Below are positions 45,153 through 57,192 of a stretch of 64,000 nt of DNA, piece by piece (position 1 is the first letter of the stretch; every line of letters starts with the position of its first letter). The stretch lies in contig JAJNNY010000061.1 of assembly GCA_022453515.1 (NCBI GenBank), positions 62,001 to 126,000 on the forward strand. The letters are read 5' to 3'. The notes under the pieces are model-generated. The model saw only the letters and a program-made list of their open reading frames with translations. It was not told where the DNA came from and did no database searches. This stretch comes from Astrocystis sublimbata. Lineage: Eukaryota > Ascomycota > Sordariomycetes > Xylariales > Xylariaceae. Made by a program: the position numbers and the translations under genes.

Positions 45153-47022
45153 AGCTGAGCTACGGTATTGCCGTGTTGCCTGCCGTGTTGCGGTCTGGCT
45201 GGCTGGCTCTGTCTACTCGGTACTTATGAGGTATTGGTGCGCTTGCGTCGTATGCAAACCTTGAAGGGTTAGGCGGTGTGTTATAAAAAAAAATAGTGTG
45301 TGAAGGTAGGTCAGGTATCGTGAATGTGTCGTCGGTCCCAATGCCTTGCCTGCCCGATAAGTTGCCAGGCTAACGCTCCGGCATCGCACACCAAAATATC
45401 TGTAGATGCAGTCATTCTGGGCTCGCTGCAATGACAACAGATCGGCAGCAGGCAGTCCACGAGATCGATGTGGGGGCTGGCCCCTAATGTACAAACCCGC
45501 CTTTGCATGGGCACCACCGGCCCCAGCTACCTGAGATACTGCATATATGCATATGTGCATATGTACTTACTTGATGTCTTGTGACCGATGCAGGTATCTA
45601 CCTACAGGCGCCTGCTCCCACCAGGTCTCTCTCAATCTGGCCATGGCTGGCCACACCCCGGCATGCCCGGACACTTACTTGCCTGGATGCAAAAGAATTC
45701 AACATGGGAGAGGCGAACGCGAGGGAAACACCACAAATCAATCCCCCCAGGCGACCAGGCCCCCAGGTCTTGCCGAGTCTTATTTGCATATGGGCCCGGC
45801 AAACGTGCAGTACGACCTACCTAACTGGGTCAGTCCTGGGGGCCGAGGGGGCCTAGGTAGGTACCTAAGCCTCGGGGCATTGTAATTTGCGTACTACTAT
45901 GTAGTACTCGTAGACACTCGACGACACTAGAGGACTAGGTACCGACCTAGGTGCTAGGTCAGGTCCCTAGCCGCACCCTCTGGTCTGGTCTAATATCGCG
46001 GCCCGCCTCTCACTCGCCTCTCACCGTCTGTCTGCCCGTGTTTTGGCTTTTGACAGAACTTGGCGTTCGATCTCTACTCAAGTAGGTAACATATGGTGGG
46101 TGATAATGGCTGCAGATCCTCCCATTCCCACCGCAATCTCCCATAGTGGTTGCATTGCATATACAGGAGGCGTGCGTGCACCGGTCGGCACAGGCGGGAC
46201 TGCCATCATCACACATGGGCTATGCCTCACTCGTCACCGTCCATTCGAGGCTCGAGCCATTCTCGCCAATCTCGCCATTCTCCCCTCTTCCGTCCCCTCC
46301 CTCGCCTCCTACGAGCATGACAAGGCTCCCTCGGCTCCATAACCATGGCAACATTAGGCCTAGCTGCACAGGTGACAGGCCCGAAACCGTCACTTCATTT
46401 TAAACATACAGAAACGATAATCGTCTGGTTCGCAACAGGCAGGTCTCCCTCAGTCCTACATAGGCATAGTGTAACCTCACCACCTGAGATATCGAATCCT
46501 TCAGGCTTCGGTGCGAACGAGCCTCCATGCAATCCGTATATGGCGTTATATTCTATCTATCTTTCTCTTTCTCTCTCTCTCTCTTTCCATGTTCAATGCT
46601 GTCATGCTGATATTCACCCGTCCAATTGCGTGTACCGTGTATGTACGTGTGCCACCGACAACGTGTGTGTGCATCTAACGAAACCGGTTGGTCTTACTTG
46701 GGTACCTAAGACTTACATCTAATTTACAGACTCCACTAACCTTCAACCAGTGACGATCGCGTGAGGCATCGTGTATCTTCTTAATACTGCGTCTTATACA
46801 TCAACCTGCCAAGCCCAATTTGTAGCCATTGGCTCATAGGCCTCATAGTCTACCAATTTTGTTACAGGTTTCCCTTTAAGATTACCGTATCATGCTCGTT
46901 GGCGTCTTGACGGGAAATCTCCGCCTTTTCGAATTTCATCAACCTCCTCGCCAGACTCATATCGCTCCGAGTTCAACTTTTCGGCGCTGGCTCAGATCGT
47001 GCTCAGTCAGAGCTTGACCACC
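45153..47022. promoter_or_regulatory. long divergent intergenic region
   Basis: 1.87 kb between the WD40 gene (-) and the Isc1-like gene (+). It has TAGG/TACC motifs at 45851-45868 and 45936-45958 and a CT microsatellite at 46560-46590. No coding sequence is recognised. Confidence 0.5.
46560..46590. repeat. CT-rich microsatellite
   Basis: A run of CT dinucleotides with a few TTT interruptions about 440 bp upstream of the Isc1-like gene. CT tracts are common in fungal promoters and 5' UTRs. Confidence 0.85.
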
Positions 47023-49231
47023 ATGGACGAACTACCCATCGAGCTCAATGTCATCACCTTGAATTGCTGGGGTCGGAAGCGAGGAACACCCCACCGCGCA
47101 GAGCGTATGACGGCCATCGGGCGCTACTTGGCAACCACAGAGCCGGTACCACATATTGTCGCCTTACAGGAATGTTTCGAGCACGACGACTACCTCGCCA
47201 TAAGGCAGGAAACACGCTTCACCTTGCCCTTTGGAAAGCTGTACCATAGCGGACCCTCTAGTTGCGGGCTTGTCATCCTATCAAGATGGCCCATCGAAGA
47301 AAGCAGCAGTACGTGGCTTCCCGGCATTCCCGTGAAATGTTAGAAAATGTGCAAGGCAAATAATGCCTGGGGAGTGTGGCGGTCCCCGTCCGATTCTACG
47401 CAGCGCAGCGAGATCAGTGCATCCCATGATAAATATAGCTCCTAACTTCAAGTGTGACAGTGGTGCCTTTCTCGTTATGTGGTCGGCCGGCCAGACTATT
47501 GAGAGGCGACTTCTCTGCTGGAGCCCAAGGTATCGCGTGCGCACGGATTCGCTACGGTGAAGGTGAAGAGGATGTGGTCGAGGTTTTCAACACAAATGTA
47601 ATTGAGAACCATAGCGCACCGCTTGACTCATTCGAAGCAGCTAACCGTTTTACAGGTAGATTCCACCTATGGCGAGCCTTCGCAGAATAGCAGTTACATG
47701 GTCCATCGTCTGTCGCAAGCGTGGCAAATCGCAAAGCTTGTTCGCAATGCCTCTGAACGCGGTCATCTTGCCGTCGTGCTTGCAGGCTTAGATACTGCGC
47801 CTTTCTCCCTGCCGTACCGTTTGTTGACCTCGCATGCTACTATTCGGGACGCATGGCGTGTAATGTATCCAGACAGCTCATTAGGTCCACCATCCAATGG
47901 GTTGGAGCGAGCTCGCGGCCGTCCTACTCCCAGTATGCATTGTTCAATTTTCTCATCCGCCGTCTCGGTCCTCTCTTGATTTCTTTTCATATACCAAAAC
48001 AGGCCTTTCAAGTCCCCTTCATGTACACCGGCATTCTAACACGCAACCTCTCATAGCGGCGGCATTCAACGTCACAGACAACGGAGTGACAAGCAACAGC
48101 CCGTACAACACCTGGTCATGGTCGTCTTCAGAAAAGAGAGCGTTACATTCAGGGAAGCGGCCTATGCTGATCTCCCCTGAGGCGCCGGATGAAGATGGGC
48201 AACGGGTCGACTACATCTTTTTCTCGAGGGGCGGCAACCCGCACGCCTACCCTACTGATCTGAGTGAGATCCTCAGCGCGCACAACACCTATACAGATGA
48301 TGGCGTCGGGATGAGCGCATCGCCGCCCGGCTGGGTGGTCAAGGACACGCGTGTGGGGCTCATGGCTCGTCATCCAGATTTCGGATGCAGCCTCAGCGAT
48401 CACTTCTCCGTTAACGCAAGTCTGATTCTCCACACGCCAACGCCACATCACAGACGCCGTCGGCAACAGTCCAGGTCCAGATCTCGGTCCAGATCCCCAT
48501 CTCCCACACGGGAACCCACCGCTCTTCCAAGCGGCGCATCGATCATGAATCCCACCAAGAAGCCAGGCACCGTGACCCAGATCCAGCCCCATCGCGGCGG
48601 CACATCTACACCCAGCACGCACAACAGCCGCTCGCTCATCCGGCCGAAAGGGGGGAAGCGCGAAAGAGAAAGAGAAAGAGGCAGGCCCGTCACACCGCAC
48701 AGCTTCACGTCCACCGAGGCCGGGATAACCACCATCGGCGCCCGTGCAACAGCCATCGAGCAGGGGACATATCTCCCCTCCCCGACCGCATCTTCGTTCA
48801 GACGCAGCTCCCGCGACCGTGCCGCCTGGGACTACCAACTCTCGAATCTCGAGCTCGGCACCCCGCCACGGCTACCGCTACCCGCCTACGACGAGATCCT
48901 GCACGTTATTTCACGGCACGCCGCGTACGCGCACCGGCAGCGGCAGCTCGGAGTAGCGCACTTCGCGTTCTGGTGCGCGGTTCTCGTGGGTAGCGCCGTC
49001 GGGATCTGGTTCCTACCAGACGGCAAGGGCGCTTTCGGGCTGCTGGTGGGCAGCAGCCTCGGTCTCGTCGCGGGCGTCGCCTCGTTGCTGCTTTCTTTGC
49101 TCTTCTACGCCGCTGAGCTGAATAAGTTGAGCGAGTTCGAGTGGGAGATCCTGAACGCGAAAGCAGTGATGAGTGGGATGGTCCCGGACGCGCTTGCGCA
49201 CCAGGGGATTGATGCCGAGATGAAATGGTGA
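47023..49231 (+). CDS. inositol phosphosphingolipid phospholipase C-like (Isc1 family), active site altered
   Basis: Exons 47023-47308, 47461-47597, 47656-47932 and 48057-49231 give 624 aa. The neutral sphingomyelinase/DNase I fold is seen in VITLNCWG, IVALQECFEHDDY, SSCGLVILSRWPIEESS, GIACARIRYG, DYIFFSRGG and CSLSDHFSVNASL. The acceptor at 47460 was chosen because it restores the family's ESSM...GRP segment. The expected GDFN motif, which supplies catalytic Asp and Asn, reads AGLDTAPFSL, and the family's HTHAPY segment reads NVDSTY. The C-terminal third has an Arg/Ser-rich linker (RSRSRSRSPSPT) and two transmembrane helices (HFAFWCAVLVGSAVGIWFL, LGLVAGVASLLLSLLFY). Known Isc1 releases ceramide from inositol phosphosphingolipids at ER/mitochondrial membranes. 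This copy may be inactive or have a different chemistry. Confidence 0.85.
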
Positions 49232-49721
49232 CGATGGTTTGGATGGACACAGTCTGTTGCTGTTGTTGTCTATTGCAGACCTTGATGCCTATAATGACGT
49301 TATGACAAAGCGAATCACACGTGCCCCACGATACCATGCGTATGCGAATGTAGTTCAGGAGCTGGAGTTTCAAAGGAATATGCGAATTACATTTTGAGTC
49401 CGGAATATTAATATCAATGATACCCTTGCACGCGGATCAGAAAGATGAGGCTTTGGTTTCTTTCTAGGTACATAGGGCATTTATGATACCAATTACTCGA
49501 CTATAGGATGATTCGACGTGAGGCTATTGATACCGCTCTAACCTTGATTCTTGTCACATTGTGACTTTTCTCCTTTTCCTTTTTTTCTTTCAATGAAGCA
49601 ACAAAGTCTCACCGCCCAGTCCTCTCAAATAGTTTGTCGTTTTCTTCCCTCCATAGACCACCGACCTAGCACTGAAGCATCTCCGAGCTGTGAGTTCCGT
49701 AGGGTACCGCGGCGTGTTGCA
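49232..49721. other. convergent intergenic region
   Basis: About 490 bp between 3' ends. AT-rich, no feature recognised. Confidence 0.5.
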
Positions 49722-52700
49722 TCACCACACATTCCCATTCCTCGAATCCTGAGGCGAAGCTCCCCATGCCGTCACGTGGGCAGCTTCACCAGGCCTACAA
49801 TTCACGAGCCCGCCGTCGACTGCCCCCCACGGATTCGTCACGCCCAAGTTCACCCCAGAATCAGCTGCTCCTCCAGCTTGCAGCCAGCCATATCGCTTCC
49901 CGCCATGCAAGTACACGCCCGGAGCCTCCGGAGCCGACGAGATCGACACCCTGTCCACCGACGACACAAGCGTCGCATCAACATCCATGGCGCGATTAAA
50001 CGTATACCCCAAAAAAGCCGTCTGCTTGCGGATCTTCAGAACCGTCGCCTTCGTGTTGCGGTCACGGAGCAGACGGTCCCGCGGCCGTTTCCGCTCGCGC
50101 CGGCCGAACGTGCGCACAAACGTCTTCATCTGCTCCGCAAGCAACGCCGCATGCGTAGCTGGAGACTGGGTTGGAAAGGACGCCGTCGATGTTAATAGAT
50201 TACTACTAGCTATTGCTAGAGCATGTATGTCTCGGTCCATGCGTTTCAGGCGTATCGAGTCATAGGGCACGGCCACGAACTGCGCAAGCATGTTGCGAGT
50301 GTGCCGCGGGAAGACGGCTAGATCAACCTGCATGGCCGCCATCTTCTGCGAGCTGCGGCGGATTGCCGTCTGCGGGTGTGCATTATGGCCGAAACAATCA
50401 GCCTGGGGCATTGGTGTTGCGAATTGGCCTTGTTGGCTAGTCGTAGCAGAGTTGTTCGCCACAAGCGGATTTACTTCAAGAGCTGCTGCTGTGGGTGGGA
50501 AGTCCGAGCCCTTCGTCTCCGTGTTGTTATCGTCTGAGTCCTCGCTGTCTGAATCGGACCAATCCGAGATGGGCTCCTCTTCATCGAAATAGCGCGTGTC
50601 CTCCATGTCGGCGATGCGCGGCACAAAGGGCGGCGTGATGAGGTGTAGCTGGTCCCAGGGTATGTCACGGAACCACTTGTGCGCTTTGATATCCTCGGCA
50701 TCGTGCGGATAGACCGAGCGATCCTTGATGGCTTTTGCCCGTAGTCTGGCGCGGCTCGTGCAGGCCGGCTCTGCTGACCCCTGAGTTCGATACCGCTTCG
50801 ATGAGAGACGGTTTTCTCGGACACACACCAAGTTCGCGATGAGGTCCATGCACCGTCTTGAAACCGCAGGTCGCGGCGGGAAAGCGAACGTCTGCTCGTG
50901 GTTGACGATGTTTCGCTTCGTCTGCTGCCGCCCGCCCTCCTCCGATAGGAAGGGTGTGTGGCCGTAGAGACACTCGTATAAGATGACACCGAGGCTCCAC
51001 TAGTCGCATCTGGCGTCGTAGTCGCCTTCACGGATGACCTCAGGCGCCATGTACTGGCTCGTACCGACGCACGACCGAGCCGCCGTGCGATTACCACAGC
51101 GGTTGCGCCAGTTGAGGAGCGGCTCGTCGCGCAAAGTTAAGGCCATGCCAGAGCCCGCCGGCTCTGGTTGGCGCTCATGCTTCTGCATGGCATGTGTGAC
51201 ACCCTGGGCCCATTTCATCGAGCCTTGGAGGCCCTCTGCGCGATCGGCCGCATCGCCTTCCACCGACAGTCCGAGCTTTTGAAGCAGACTGTAGCGCTGA
51301 GTGTGGTAGTAGCCGGTGTCGTGGGACCAGTGGCCGTCAAAGGCCAATCCGAAGTCAGAAATCTTGAGGTGTCCGGAGGCCGAGACCAGAAAATTGTCCG
51401 GCTTGATATCGCGGTGTATGCAACGCAGCGAGTGCGCCTCCTCGATGCAAAGAATCATCTCGGCCGCGTAGAATTTGGCCACGGGCTCGCTCAGGATATT
51501 CTCACGGATGAGCAGCCCGAGAAAATCTCCGCCTGGCATGTAATCCATGACAAGATAAAGATTTGCAGCATCCTGAAAGCTTGAGATGAGCGGGACAATC
51601 CTATGTCTCTCGTTAGTATGCTTGACCAGGCGGGCCAGGGTGGCTGGCTCGGGTTCTGTTATTTTACCATCGCGATCCTTCAGAGGCAACTAGAAAGTCT
51701 CTCTCGGCTCGTAGGTGTCCTTCCTGACTTGTCCTCAGCATTGCTGACTTACGAATCACCTTCATGGCATACACCTGGCCGCGTTGCTGGTGACCCTTGT
51801 GCATTTGTTTCTCACGGACGAGTCTGACGACGCCGAAGCTTCCTTTGCCCAGGATTTTAAGAACTTCATAGTCGCCAGCCAAGTCGCTATGTTCGTCATT
51901 CGTGGCACCAAGGCTTCTAGAAGCCAATACACGACTTTGACGGAGATGGTTCGTCTCGTGCTGATAAAACAGAGCTCGCCGCACATCTTTCTCAGTCTGG
52001 CTTAGGCCAAGGTCGTGGCCAAGCTCGCATTCCAAGTACCTTCGGCGAAGCGAACGAGGAGAGGGTTTGTTCATCTTCTCGTTAAAGTATGTTTCAAGGT
52101 ATATCTTGGCGGCTGCGGCCTTCTCGACAGTCACAATAGTGGGTGATGGTGGTTCTATCACCCTCTCTTGGATCGTAGCCAGGCCAGGGTCCGCAATTGC
52201 CTCGGGTTGTTTGTGGTGTACTATGCTCGTGGACCTCTGCTCCACCGGATCGATGTCTCTGCCAGACACCTTTGATTCGAAGGAGGTTGCTGGCGTAGTA
52301 TTGGCATCGTTGGTCGGGCCGGAAGACTTGCCGCTTGAATTTGTATTGCTATTCGATGTTGATGTAGACAGAAGGGCGGGAGCACTAGCTGGCATGATCT
52401 TGTCCGATGTCCTCTCCACTGAGCGAAAGGACGGCCTCGACTTCTTTTTCACACGATGGATTATGGTGACGGGCCCACCAAACGGGTGGCTCAGGAAAGG
52501 AAGAGACATCTTCCCAAAGAGTTGACGTCGTTTAGATAACTTCTCGCTGAGCGGAGGCGACTGAGACAGCCATACCGGCGACTCTCTTCCCGAATGGACT
52601 GATGCTGTTTTCCGGAGTCAGTTGACCAGGGCACATACAAGCTAGTTGGTGCAGAAGGACAACATACGGCTCCGGGTCAGTGTCTGCAAAAGCGATATGA

Positions 52701-52815
52701 ATGAGCCTTGACGCTTGGTCTTCCGAGGTCGCTCAAATCTCTCGCCGGTTGAGAATGGGGAGGGCGACGAGGTGGCTACAGACGATACCCCATCCTCGAG
52801 TACGAGTGTCGCCAT
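49722..52815 (-). CDS. NDR-like AGC kinase, PUK1/STK-21 orthologue candidate, with recoded TAG
   Basis: Exons 52668-52815, 51668-52604 and 49722-51600 give 987 codons counting one internal TAG. An NDR-type N-terminal region (YFNEKMNKPSPRSLRRRYLE) precedes the kinase domain (~290-690): GKGSFGVVRLV, YAMKVIRKS, HRDIKPDNFLV, DFGLAF, a ~75-residue insertion typical of NDR kinases, then TSQYMAPEVI. Next comes DARCD, TAG (51000-51002, codon 562), WSLGVILYECLYGHTPF. The frame is unbroken before and after for hundreds of codons, ending in the AGC tail and KRPRDRLL ... LKIRKQTAFLGYTF. The stop replaces the first Trp of DWW. In Fusarium PUK1 (recalled), stops at this motif are edited to UGG in perithecia. 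Expected role is late sexual development. Without editing the product would be a kinase-dead truncation. Confidence 0.88.
51000..51002 (-). other. candidate A-to-I mRNA editing site (UAG to UGG, Trp562)
   Basis: The coding-strand context is GCGACTAGTGGAGC. The 5' neighbour of the target A is U, the preference known for fungal sexual-stage editing. On the coding strand, GACGCC (51020-51015) can pair with GGTGTC (50993-50988), one G-U pair included. This leaves a 21-nt loop with the target A at its eleventh, central position. Editing would restore the invariant DWW motif. Confidence 0.7.
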
Positions 52816-53876
52816 GATGCTGGTGGCTGCAAGACTTCGGCTGGAAAGGACGGATGAGCATCGATAATAGTGCCAATACCACGGGCGACGCCAGCCAGCA
52901 ACTGGAAGCTTGTCCCTCGACCTTGAAGAAGGATGGATTCTGCTAAGTAGGCCTTTTCAAAACATGTTTAGCAGCACGTCATCCAACCGGTGGCGCTGCT
53001 TAGCCACGCCCAGACAAGAGACTGGTAGAGGCTGGTTCTTTCGATGGGTATGATCATTTGGAAGAGCCAGGTCCAGAGCCCTTAGTGCGTGGAGAGGCGG
53101 GTTGTGAAGATTGTTTCGCTTTTCTGTACGGTACCATTGTGTAACAGCTCATCATCGCACCATCACATCATCGCACCATCACATCATCGCAGCTGCCATC
53201 CACTTGGATACCGGTAGTTGGAGGAAACAGCAACGGAAACGGGGTGCTTGCTATCTGCGGAAGCGCCTTCCGCCTCCACCCACGGGGTGTCATGTACATA
53301 ACAAAGGCTAGGTACTTACCTGTGTAGGCAGGAGTCATCTAGAAATACCTAGTAGTCATCGTACACGAATGACTGGCATCGTTTAGTGCTTTGGTGTCCG
53401 GTCATTGCCGCATATCCCTGTCACTTCATGTGTAGAAAGCGCGATAGTATCTAAGATTATTCATTCATTTCTCAGGTATCGCAACTACCATATGGAACAT
53501 AACGTAGGTACGCACTAGGTATATGCCCCCTTATCTTGGGGAATTAGGAAACTGTGTCGCCGAAAACAATTTTTGGTTACGCCATTGATGCAATGCAGAT
53601 CTCGTCATCCTCCACGACGTCTGCTTCCCACATCTGATGAAGACGGCATCCTCGTAAAAAAAGACACACACAAGTCAGAGACCCAACAGCGCCACAATCC
53701 TCGCGAACCGTCGTCAAACTCATCTCAGAGATGCTCAGTACCGGTCGGAGGGGACAAAGTCGATACCCAAGTAGGTAGAGAGTACAGCCAGGTCGGTATC
53801 AGCGGACTGATAGCCAATGAACACCAACCGAGATTAGGGGATCAAGCCCAATGGATAGTATCTCGCAATGGTCCGT
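52816..53876. other. upstream region of the kinase gene
   Basis: About 1.06 kb. A 16-bp tandem repeat lies at 53151-53191, about 340 bp upstream of the kinase start. No gene recognised. Confidence 0.5.
53151..53191. repeat. 16-bp tandem repeat (x2.6)
   Basis: ATCATCGCACCATCAC occurs twice in perfect tandem and is followed by nine bases of a third copy, upstream of the kinase gene. Confidence 0.9.
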
Positions 53877-55506
53877 TTATTTAATGCCGAGCAGCTTGAT
53901 GTCGAACACCAACTGACTGTTGGCAGGAATACCGGCCACGCCCTTGCTGCCGTAGGCGAGGTGAGCAGGAATAGTGAGGCGGCGTTCACCACCAACCGAC
54001 ATTCCCTGAACACCAATATCCCATCCCTTGATCACTTCCCCGGAGCCGACCTTGAAGCTAAAGGGCTTGCCCTTCTTGTTGGCTTTATGAGAAGTTAGCC
54101 ATAGACCCGAAATATCACGAAAGGGAGTCACCTACAGTCAAAGACCTTGCCATCGGTCAGTTTACCGATGTATCGCACCTCAACCCTGTTGCCCTTCTTT
54201 ACAACCCGGCCGGAACCAATCTTGCGGTCGTCCTGCGTGACGCCTCCAACCACCTTGACACCCAAGGTAGCACCACCCTTCTCGGCGGCGGTAGAGCCGG
54301 TGGGACCTTGCTCGAGATTCTTGGCAAACTGGACCTTCTTATCGCCCTTGGTGGGAGTCTCTTTAGCAGCCTCGTCCTTAGCCACAGGCTCGCCCTTGTT
54401 GTTCTTGAGCTTCTTCTGCTGTTTCTTGCTCAGCTTGCCCTCCTCGGCCGAGTTAGCCTTGGCAATCATGGCGTCTAAGCCTTCAGCCTCCTCCTCGGCG
54501 GGGCGCTTGTTCTTTCCCTTCTTCGAGGCAACCAACGCAGGAGCTTCCTCGTCGTCTGATTCGACCTCCGTGATACGAGGGTCTGAGATATCATCGAGAT
54601 CATCGGCCTCGGAATCGTCGTCAGAATCGTACTCGTCCATACCATCAATGCCCTCAGGCAGATCAAAGTCGTCCTCGTCCTCGCCCTCAGAGTCGCTAAG
54701 ATCGTCGACGTCGACAATGTAGTTTCCGGTGAGGTGGATGGCGTGCGTCCCCTTGACAACGAAGAAGACCTGTTCCTCAGGACCAATGGTGATGTCCAGG
54801 GTTTGTTGGTAGTTCTTGAAGGAGTGTCAGTACGCAGGAGCAAGTGATGATGGGGAGGGGCTGACCTACACGCTCGGTGTCTAGTGTGCAAATAACCAGC
54901 TCCTCAATGTCGTCGTCGTCGTCGTCGTCGTCGGAAACGCTCTCGTCGTCGTCATCCTCGTCGGAAGTTGCAGGCTCCTTGCCTTTCCTGGCTTTGCCAG
55001 CTTTACCGTTGGGCTTGGCATCCTCCATCTCCTCATCATCGTCTTCCTCGTTGGCAGCAGCGATAAGCTTCTTAAGCGCCTCGACCTTAGCCTTCTTCGA
55101 CTTGGCCTTATCGCTGGGACCGCCATTTGGCTCATCATCATCCTCGTCGGAGTCAGATTCAGAGTCATCCCCAACCATCATCTGGCGCAGGTCGTCGACA
55201 TCCATGCCGTCGTCGAGGATGACGCGCTTGCGGACGAGCTTCAGGGTAGAGCGGGGGACGCTGGGAATGTTTCCATCCTCATCGGCCTCGGGAGGTTCAG
55301 TAGGGTCCAGGGCGGCCATGGTAATGCGATACTGAGAAAGAGGGCTGTATAAGTACTGTACTGGGTGGCTATTGGCGAGCGCCGACATGAGGGGAGGAAA
55401 GGCTACTCACGCAAGCATCCGGCATGCTATCCTCTAGCATGGCCGGGACCAAGACCCCTAGAGGCGGGACCTCGAGCCCATAGAGAGCGACTGGTGTCAT
55501 GGACAT
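53877..55506 (-). CDS. nucleolar FKBP-type peptidyl-prolyl isomerase (FKBP39/Fpr3-Fpr4 type)
   Basis: Exons 55411-55506, 54870-55331, 54136-54814 and 53877-54082 give 480 aa. The N-terminal nucleoplasmin-like fold is recognisable: [31 protein letters not shown] and [20 protein letters not shown]. Two long acidic tracts (DSDEDDDE and [12 protein letters not shown]) bind histones in this family. A Lys/Glu-rich segment carries KKGKNKR and [15 protein letters not shown]. The C-terminal FKBP domain has [36 protein letters not shown] and [13 protein letters not shown]. The last intron splits the FKBP domain. It is a proline isomerase and histone chaperone acting in chromatin and the nucleolus. It cannot be assigned to Fpr3 or Fpr4 specifically. 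Confidence 0.92.
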
Positions 55507-56575
55507 GTTGGCTGGTTGTGCAGCAATTGGCTTGCTCTGGGGTGCTTCGACAGGGCAGAAGAGCGCAGTCTGCGAGAACAAATGACTGGCAAGACCCGAG
55601 ACGATTGACTAGGCGACCGATGTGGGATTGCTGAGCCAAGGGTGGGATAGGATGTTGGGGGAGGGGGGGTGAAGTGGTCGCAACTCGGATTGGGATGAAG
55701 GTGAAGAGATAGAGTTGACGGCTCGCGCTCAGAACTTTTTTTTCTACCAGAGGCAGACGCAGCAGCAGCCGAGAAAAAAAATATGGTTGGCGGCCTGGTC
55801 GCGCATCCCACACCCCCCACTTTCCCCAAAAGCCCACTAGATGATCCACTCAAGGCCAACTTACCCAAGCTCACTCCCGCTAATGCACCTGCTGACTCCG
55901 CCTAGGTACACCTACTTAGGTCCATTCCGCTCGCTACGAGTCTCCTCGTTGCGCCGCAACCTTTCTATCACGCGCGACGTGCGATTGTACTTCACCACCT
56001 GCAGGTTCTGGTTCACCTTAGCTTCTTTACCTTCTAGCGTGCCTGAGTTCGTGGACAAGCAGCTTGCCCGGGCCTTTTACACAGAGTCTTGGCAATTCTC
56101 ATACCTACCTAGTAAGAATGTACTATTTGGTGCTGCAATTATTACTTAAGGTATCGTTCGTCAACCAGAACCTGGGCTTTACCATGACCTTGTCTACGAC
56201 CCCGGTTACCTTACCTGGCTTGACATGTACTTCCCAATGCATCAGGGCCTCTTACAACCTAACACACAGACAACATAACTTCCAAGTCTGGGCGGCCGTT
56301 GCTAGTCTCGAAAGCATGCGACATTAGAATTATTCAAATCGCTGTGAAGGGTGAATGAAGGTGGTGCTAGAGGTATTTGGAACCTTGCTGACCTCGCCGA
56401 CTTCCCACAGCATTGCAGACACGCTCAACAAGGTCGGTGAAGGACCCTGTTGAAAGCCTGCTTGTCTAGCACCCCAGTCCACGTACCTAGGTAGTTGAAG
56501 CAAGCAACGGTCGTCTGTTCATGAGTCGACCTAGGGTTCCACTTTGCCTGAATCTGATCTTTGCATATACTACTT

Positions 56576-56610
56576 GCCTAGGTAGCTTGTCTAGGTAGCT
56601 TGCTTAGGTG
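56576..56610. repeat. CTAGGTAGCTTG tandem copies
   Basis: CTAGGTAGCTTG occurs twice in near tandem and degrades into CTTAGGTG. It is a member of the dispersed TAGG motif set. Confidence 0.75.
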
Positions 56611-57147
56611 CCTTATCTAAACTTAGCCAGATCGATGTGAGTTTTCCAGAAACATTAACTGGAACTACAACTATGTAAGATCAGTGATTGGTTCAATGAT
56701 ATCTCCTACAAGGTTGGACAGCAGTGCTGTCAAGAACGATACATTAGGTAGGGAATGCGGAGGGCTGTCCTGATTATCTAAATCCCAGATCCATGCTGCC
56801 AAGATTGACCCAAGAGATTCATTGAAGCGAAGGTGAACTGCATATGAATACAACAATTGTACAAAGACAACCTGATTGGATATAACGTTATAACGTTATT
56901 GATGCATCTGGCAAGTATTTTTGTGTCCGAAACTAATCAAGCTGAGGAGGCGAGTCATGACCCTCGAGACCCTCGTCCGTCATTAAGGTGTCTTTTCACA
57001 TCACGCATTGGCCTTAACCGCACTCGCTGCAACCAGATCTGCAATATGTTTCTCCAGATTCGTTCCTGCATCAAATTCCGCGTCAGCAAAGTGCTCTATA
57101 TTCCTACAATGCCAAACATGAGAAGGAAAAGGGGAGTGACGGAAAGG

Positions 57148-57148
57148 T

Positions 57149-57179
<31 letters not shown>
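57148..57179. repeat. GATA/GA microsatellite
   Basis: [24 protein letters not shown] run just downstream of the DJ-1/PfpI stop codon, probably in its 3' UTR. Confidence 0.9.
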
Positions 57180-57192
57180 TGGGTGGGTAATA

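Larger units (their letters stand above)
55507..57192. other. intergenic region
   Basis: About 1.7 kb between two minus-strand genes: the promoter of FKBP39 followed by gene-free sequence. TAGG/TACC motifs occur at 55903-55922, 56484-56494 and 56576-56610. A GATA/GA microsatellite lies at 57148-57179. Confidence 0.5.

Noticed and set aside
51000..51002. Repeat-induced point mutation as the cause of the kinase TAG
   Set aside because: The change would be CpA to TpA, which fits, but it is isolated in a long intact gene with no repeat and no other RIP-like stops, so editing is preferred.
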